Source of the DNA: Bog-473 sp963840435
Lineage (GTDB): Bacteria > Actinomycetota > Acidimicrobiia > Acidimicrobiales > RAAP-2
Assembly (NCBI GenBank): GCA_963840435.1
Contig: CAWIYY010000010.1
Location: 732,975 to 796,974 of the forward strand
DNA length: 64,000 nucleotides
Reading direction: 5' to 3'
The notes beneath the pieces were generated by a model that saw nothing but the letters and a program-made list of their open reading frames with translations, was not told where the DNA came from and did no database searches. Both the position numbers and the translations under genes were made by a program. Shown piece after piece: positions 61,490 through 64,000 of this stretch (its first letter is position 1; each line of letters starts with the position of its first letter).

Positions 61490-62791
61490 GTGACGCGGTT
61501 CTGCACCGTCGAGGAGGCCGTCGGCCTGGTGCGGCCGGTCGACTCGATCGGGTTCGGCCTGGGACCGGCCAATCCGGACACGTTCCTGACCGCCCTGGGT
61601 CAGCGCGACGACTGGCAGGACCTCCAGGTGGGCGGTGCGCTCTGCCTGAATCTGTACGACGTGTTCACCAAGCCGGGCGTGTCGTACCGCTGCGGCTTCT
61701 TCGGCCCGGCCGAGCGGGTGCTGCACTCCATGGGCCACAGGGTCGAGCTCGTCCCGGGTGGCTTCCGCCAGTTCGCGCCGATCCTGGCCCGGTTCGCTCC
61801 GCGCATCATGGTCGTGCAGGCGGCCCGGCCGGACGAGGCCGGGGCGGTCAACCTCTCGCTCCACGTCGGCGCCACGAGGCCCGAGCTCCTGCGGGCCGGG
61901 CGTGACCCTGATCGTCTCCTGATCGTGGAGGTCAACAGCAACCTGCCCCGCACGGCCAGCCTGCCACCCGAATTCGACAACACCGTCCCACTCGACGTGG
62001 TCGACGTCGTGGTGGAGACGGACGCCACCCCCTTCGCCCTGTCCGAGCCGGCGCCCGACGACGTCGACATGGCCATCGCCGGACACGCCCTGGCCTACGT
62101 ACGCGACGGTTCCACCCTGCAGACGGGCATCGGCGCCATCCCCAACGTGGTGGCCACCGAGCTGGCGCAAGGTCCGCTCGGCGGGTTCGGTATCCACTCG
62201 GAGATGTTCACGACGGGTCTGATGCGCCTGCACCAGGCGGGCAAGGTCACCAACGACGCCAAAGGTGTCTTCGACGGGGTGTCCGTGACCACGTTCGCCC
62301 TGGGCTCGAGCGAGCTCTACCAATGGCTCGATGGCAACCGCGATGTGGCGTTCCTCCCGGTCGAGACGGTCAACGACCCGACGGTGATCGCGCAGAACGC
62401 CAACCTCGTCTCCGTCAACGGCGCGCTGTCAGTCGACCTCTACGGACAGGTGGTGGCCGACAGCATCGACGGGCGGCAGATCTCGGGCGTCGGCGGACAC
62501 GAGGACTTCGTGGCCGGGGCCGAGCTGCATCTCGACGCGCACTCGCTGATCTGTTTGCGCTCGACCGTGCAGCGCGACGGCGCGCCGGTCTCGCGCATCG
62601 CCGGCGTGTTGCCGGAGGGCTCGGTGGTGTCCACCCCCCGCCACCACACCGGCGTGGTGATCACCGAGTACGGCGCGGCCGACCTCGCCGGCCTGACCGT
62701 GCGCGAGCGGGCCCACGCGTTGGCCGAGATCGCCCACCCCGACTTTCGTGCCGGGCTGCACGCAGTGGCCGAGGGACTCGGCCGCGCCTGA
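61490..62791 (+). CDS. Acetyl-CoA hydrolase/transferase family (4-hydroxybutyrate CoA-transferase-like)
   Basis: A 433-residue family I CoA-transferase. The catalytic Glu is E238 in GGFGIHSEMFTTG, with GIGAIPNVVATEL before it. The C-terminal part has INDPTVIAQN-like VNDPTVIAQNANLVSVNGALSVDLYGQVVADS, ISGVGGHEDFVAGA, and TPRHHTGVVITEYGAADLAGLTVRERAHAL. It would move CoA between acetyl-CoA and an organic acid such as 4-hydroxybutyrate or butyrate. GTG start at 61490. Convergent with the LuxR gene (18-base gap). Confidence 0.92.
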   Translation: MTRFCTVEEAVGLVRPVDSIGFGLGPANPDTFLTALGQRDDWQDLQVGGALCLNLYDVFTKPGVSYRCGFFGPAERVLHSMGHRVELVPGGFRQFAPILARFAPRIMVVQAARPDEAGAVNLSLHVGATRPELLRAGRDPDRLLIVEVNSNLPRTASLPPEFDNTVPLDVVDVVVETDATPFALSEPAPDDVDMAIAGHALAYVRDGSTLQTGIGAIPNVVATELAQGPLGGFGIHSEMFTTGLMRLHQAGKVTNDAKGVFDGVSVTTFALGSSELYQWLDGNRDVAFLPVETVNDPTVIAQNANLVSVNGALSVDLYGQVVADSIDGRQISGVGGHEDFVAGAELHLDAHSLICLRSTVQRDGAPVSRIAGVLPEGSVVSTPRHHTGVVITEYGAADLAGLTVRERAHALAEIAHPDFRAGLHAVAEGLGRA

Positions 62792-62809
62792 GGCCCAACG
62801 GGCGACCGC

Positions 62810-63883
62810 TTAGAGCTGGCCGTCGCGCAGGTCGAGCTGGTAGATGAGATTGGCGGCTGCCGTCCGGCTGCGCACTCCCAGACGCTCGAGGGCCTGACCC
62901 ATGTGCCCCTCGATCGTGCGGACGCTCAAGCCAAGATCCCGGGCGATCTCCGCATTGCTGCGGCCGGCCGCCGCCATGCGGACCACCTCGGCCTGGCGGC
63001 TGGACAAGCCGAGGCGAGCGAGGTCTTGGCCGGAGCGACCGGCCGGGTGCTCGGAGACGTGGAGGACGTCCTGGTCGCTGGGCCGCACCGCCTGGAGCCT
63101 GCGCAGCACCAGACGGCGCCCGCCCTCCTCGAAGACCAGAGGCCACGTCGGCCGGCGGGCTGCCTCGCCGTCGAGGCTGTGCAACCAATCGCCCACCGGC
63201 TGGGGCAAGCCCGCCGCCACCTGGCCGGGGAACCAGCGGGAGAGGAGCGCGGCGGCCGCGGGCGTCGGTTCGTCGGCCGTTCCGGTACGGCTCAAGACCA
63301 CCAGGCCGGCGTCGCGGTCAGTCGTGAGGTCCTCGACGATGCTCATGAGCCTGCCGATCTGCTCGTTGGCCACCGCGTTGCGGTAGGCCTGGAGGATGTG
63401 CGGGCGCAGCAGGTTGGCGATGGTGCGGTCGCGACCCGAGAAGCCGACGCGGTCACGGTTGATCGCGACGCCAATGAGAACATCCGGTGTCGGGACGGTG
63501 AACGAAAGCTGATCCTCGGTGGAGAGCCTCTCGTAGAGCTCCTGATAGAGCGTGCTGGAGTGAAACTCGTCGATGGACCAGAAGTCCGAGATGGCACGGG
63601 GACGGCCGTCGTTCGTCTTGCGGATGTGGGCGATGACCGGATGCCCGACCAGCGCCCGGGCGAACGCCTCGTCCATGCCGGGCCAGCGGTCGAATTCAGG
63701 CACGCTCACGGCGTCGATGCTCCCGGCCGCGCTGATCTCGTTCCAGCTGGCACTCACCGAGGGGATCAATGAGTGGACGACCAGGATGGACTCCTCGCGC
63801 AGGCTCGCGAGAGTAAGCGGCTCTGCGATGCGGGCCACCCCTTCGAGCAGCCCGTCGGCATCCCGTTCGGAGAGAGCAGTCAC
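62810..63883 (-). CDS. LuxR-family regulator with N-terminal GAF-like sensor
   Basis: 357 residues from the GTG at 63883, which has GAGG 11-14 bases upstream; an ATG at 63943 is also in frame. The N-terminal about 200 residues (DADGLLEGVARIAEPLTLASLREESILVVHSLIPSVSASWNEI..) resemble GAF-type domains of actinobacterial LuxR proteins with an unknown ligand. The C-terminal HTH (about 290-345) is GLSSRQAEVVRMAAAGRSNAEIARDLGLSVRTIEGHMGQALERLGVRSRTAAANL. Convergent with the CoA-transferase gene. No kinase partner. Confidence 0.88.
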   Translation of the reverse strand: MTALSERDADGLLEGVARIAEPLTLASLREESILVVHSLIPSVSASWNEISAAGSIDAVSVPEFDRWPGMDEAFARALVGHPVIAHIRKTNDGRPRAISDFWSIDEFHSSTLYQELYERLSTEDQLSFTVPTPDVLIGVAINRDRVGFSGRDRTIANLLRPHILQAYRNAVANEQIGRLMSIVEDLTTDRDAGLVVLSRTGTADEPTPAAAALLSRWFPGQVAAGLPQPVGDWLHSLDGEAARRPTWPLVFEEGGRRLVLRRLQAVRPSDQDVLHVSEHPAGRSGQDLARLGLSSRQAEVVRMAAAGRSNAEIARDLGLSVRTIEGHMGQALERLGVRSRTAAANLIYQLDLRDGQL

Positions 63884-64000
63884 GGCGGAATCATCCTCAA
63901 TTAGGGCGGAACGGCCCGTTGTCCGCCCAGCGGGCGAAGGCATAGCCTGTCACGCCAAGGGATCTCGATGCCCTGAATCCTGGGCGAAGGGCGGGCGACG

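Overview
The window is one continuous high-GC (about 70%) stretch with GTG/ATG starts and many 4-bp ATGA/GTGA gene overlaps. The gene content points to an actinobacterium: HemQ of the actinobacterial type, GpgS with OtsA/OtsB, a DosR-like regulator, a thrC-moaD-groEL order that I also recall from Streptomyces, and a CIRCE-controlled groEL without groES. A deep-branching lineage such as Acidimicrobiia is my best guess, but this is inference. About 60 protein genes and two tRNAs are supported. No phage, IS element or CRISPR array was seen.

Layout. 1-6.4 kb: rRNA methylase C-terminus, mscL with a zinc-ribbon tail, tRNA-Thr, a LytR_C protein, the osmolyte genes otsB/otsA/gpgS, and a SAM-I riboswitch in front of a threonine-synthase-family gene that overlaps a MoaD/ThiS-type sulfur carrier. 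6.4-11.3 kb: CIRCE-groEL, hemQ-larE-NIL, Nudix-GNAT. 11.3-17.9 kb: a TetR divergon (SRPBCC, MBL hydrolase, MFS pump), a lipoprotein, an amidase and a DsbA-family protein. 17.8-22.1 kb: larB-larC-PLP decarboxylase operon, divergent from pheA. 22.1-28.7 kb: amidohydrolase and two VOC proteins, MFS pump, RidA, 5'-3' exonuclease, Gly-rich secreted protein. 28.8-30.4 kb: CsoR-type regulator with operator and a permease-YHS protein. 30.9-35.7 kb: an accessory-looking stretch with a secreted repeat protein, EAL-DICT protein, LuxR protein and a lower-GC Fn3/pentapeptide-repeat protein, ending at tRNA-Ser. 35.7-48.9 kb: VOC, typA, two uncharacterised paired genes, patatin, methyltransferase, Lhr helicase, PxpA and a PxpB-PxpC fusion. 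48.9-54.2 kb: TauE/SafE permease and a surface-protein/sortase locus. 54.3-64 kb: EthD, CYTH-CHAD, Nudix, alcohol dehydrogenase, histone-deacetylase-like amidohydrolase, universal stress protein divergent from a DosR-like regulator, CoA-transferase and a LuxR regulator.

How the genes work together. The most interesting unit is the SAM-riboswitch / threonine-synthase-like / sulfur-carrier operon, which looks like a protein-thiocarboxylate route to homocysteine. The nickel-pincer cofactor genes larB, larC and larE are all present, in two places, without larA. A sortase lies between two secreted proteins, one of which carries a non-LPxTG C-terminal sorting-like signal.

Caution. About 18 genes are interrupted by single-base frameshifts or in-frame stops even though they encode conserved proteins, including the widely conserved GTPase TypA. 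Most fit one extra base and several fit one missing base in a C or G run. I treat these as probable sequencing or assembly errors, give the outer limits of the reconstructed genes, and flag each one.
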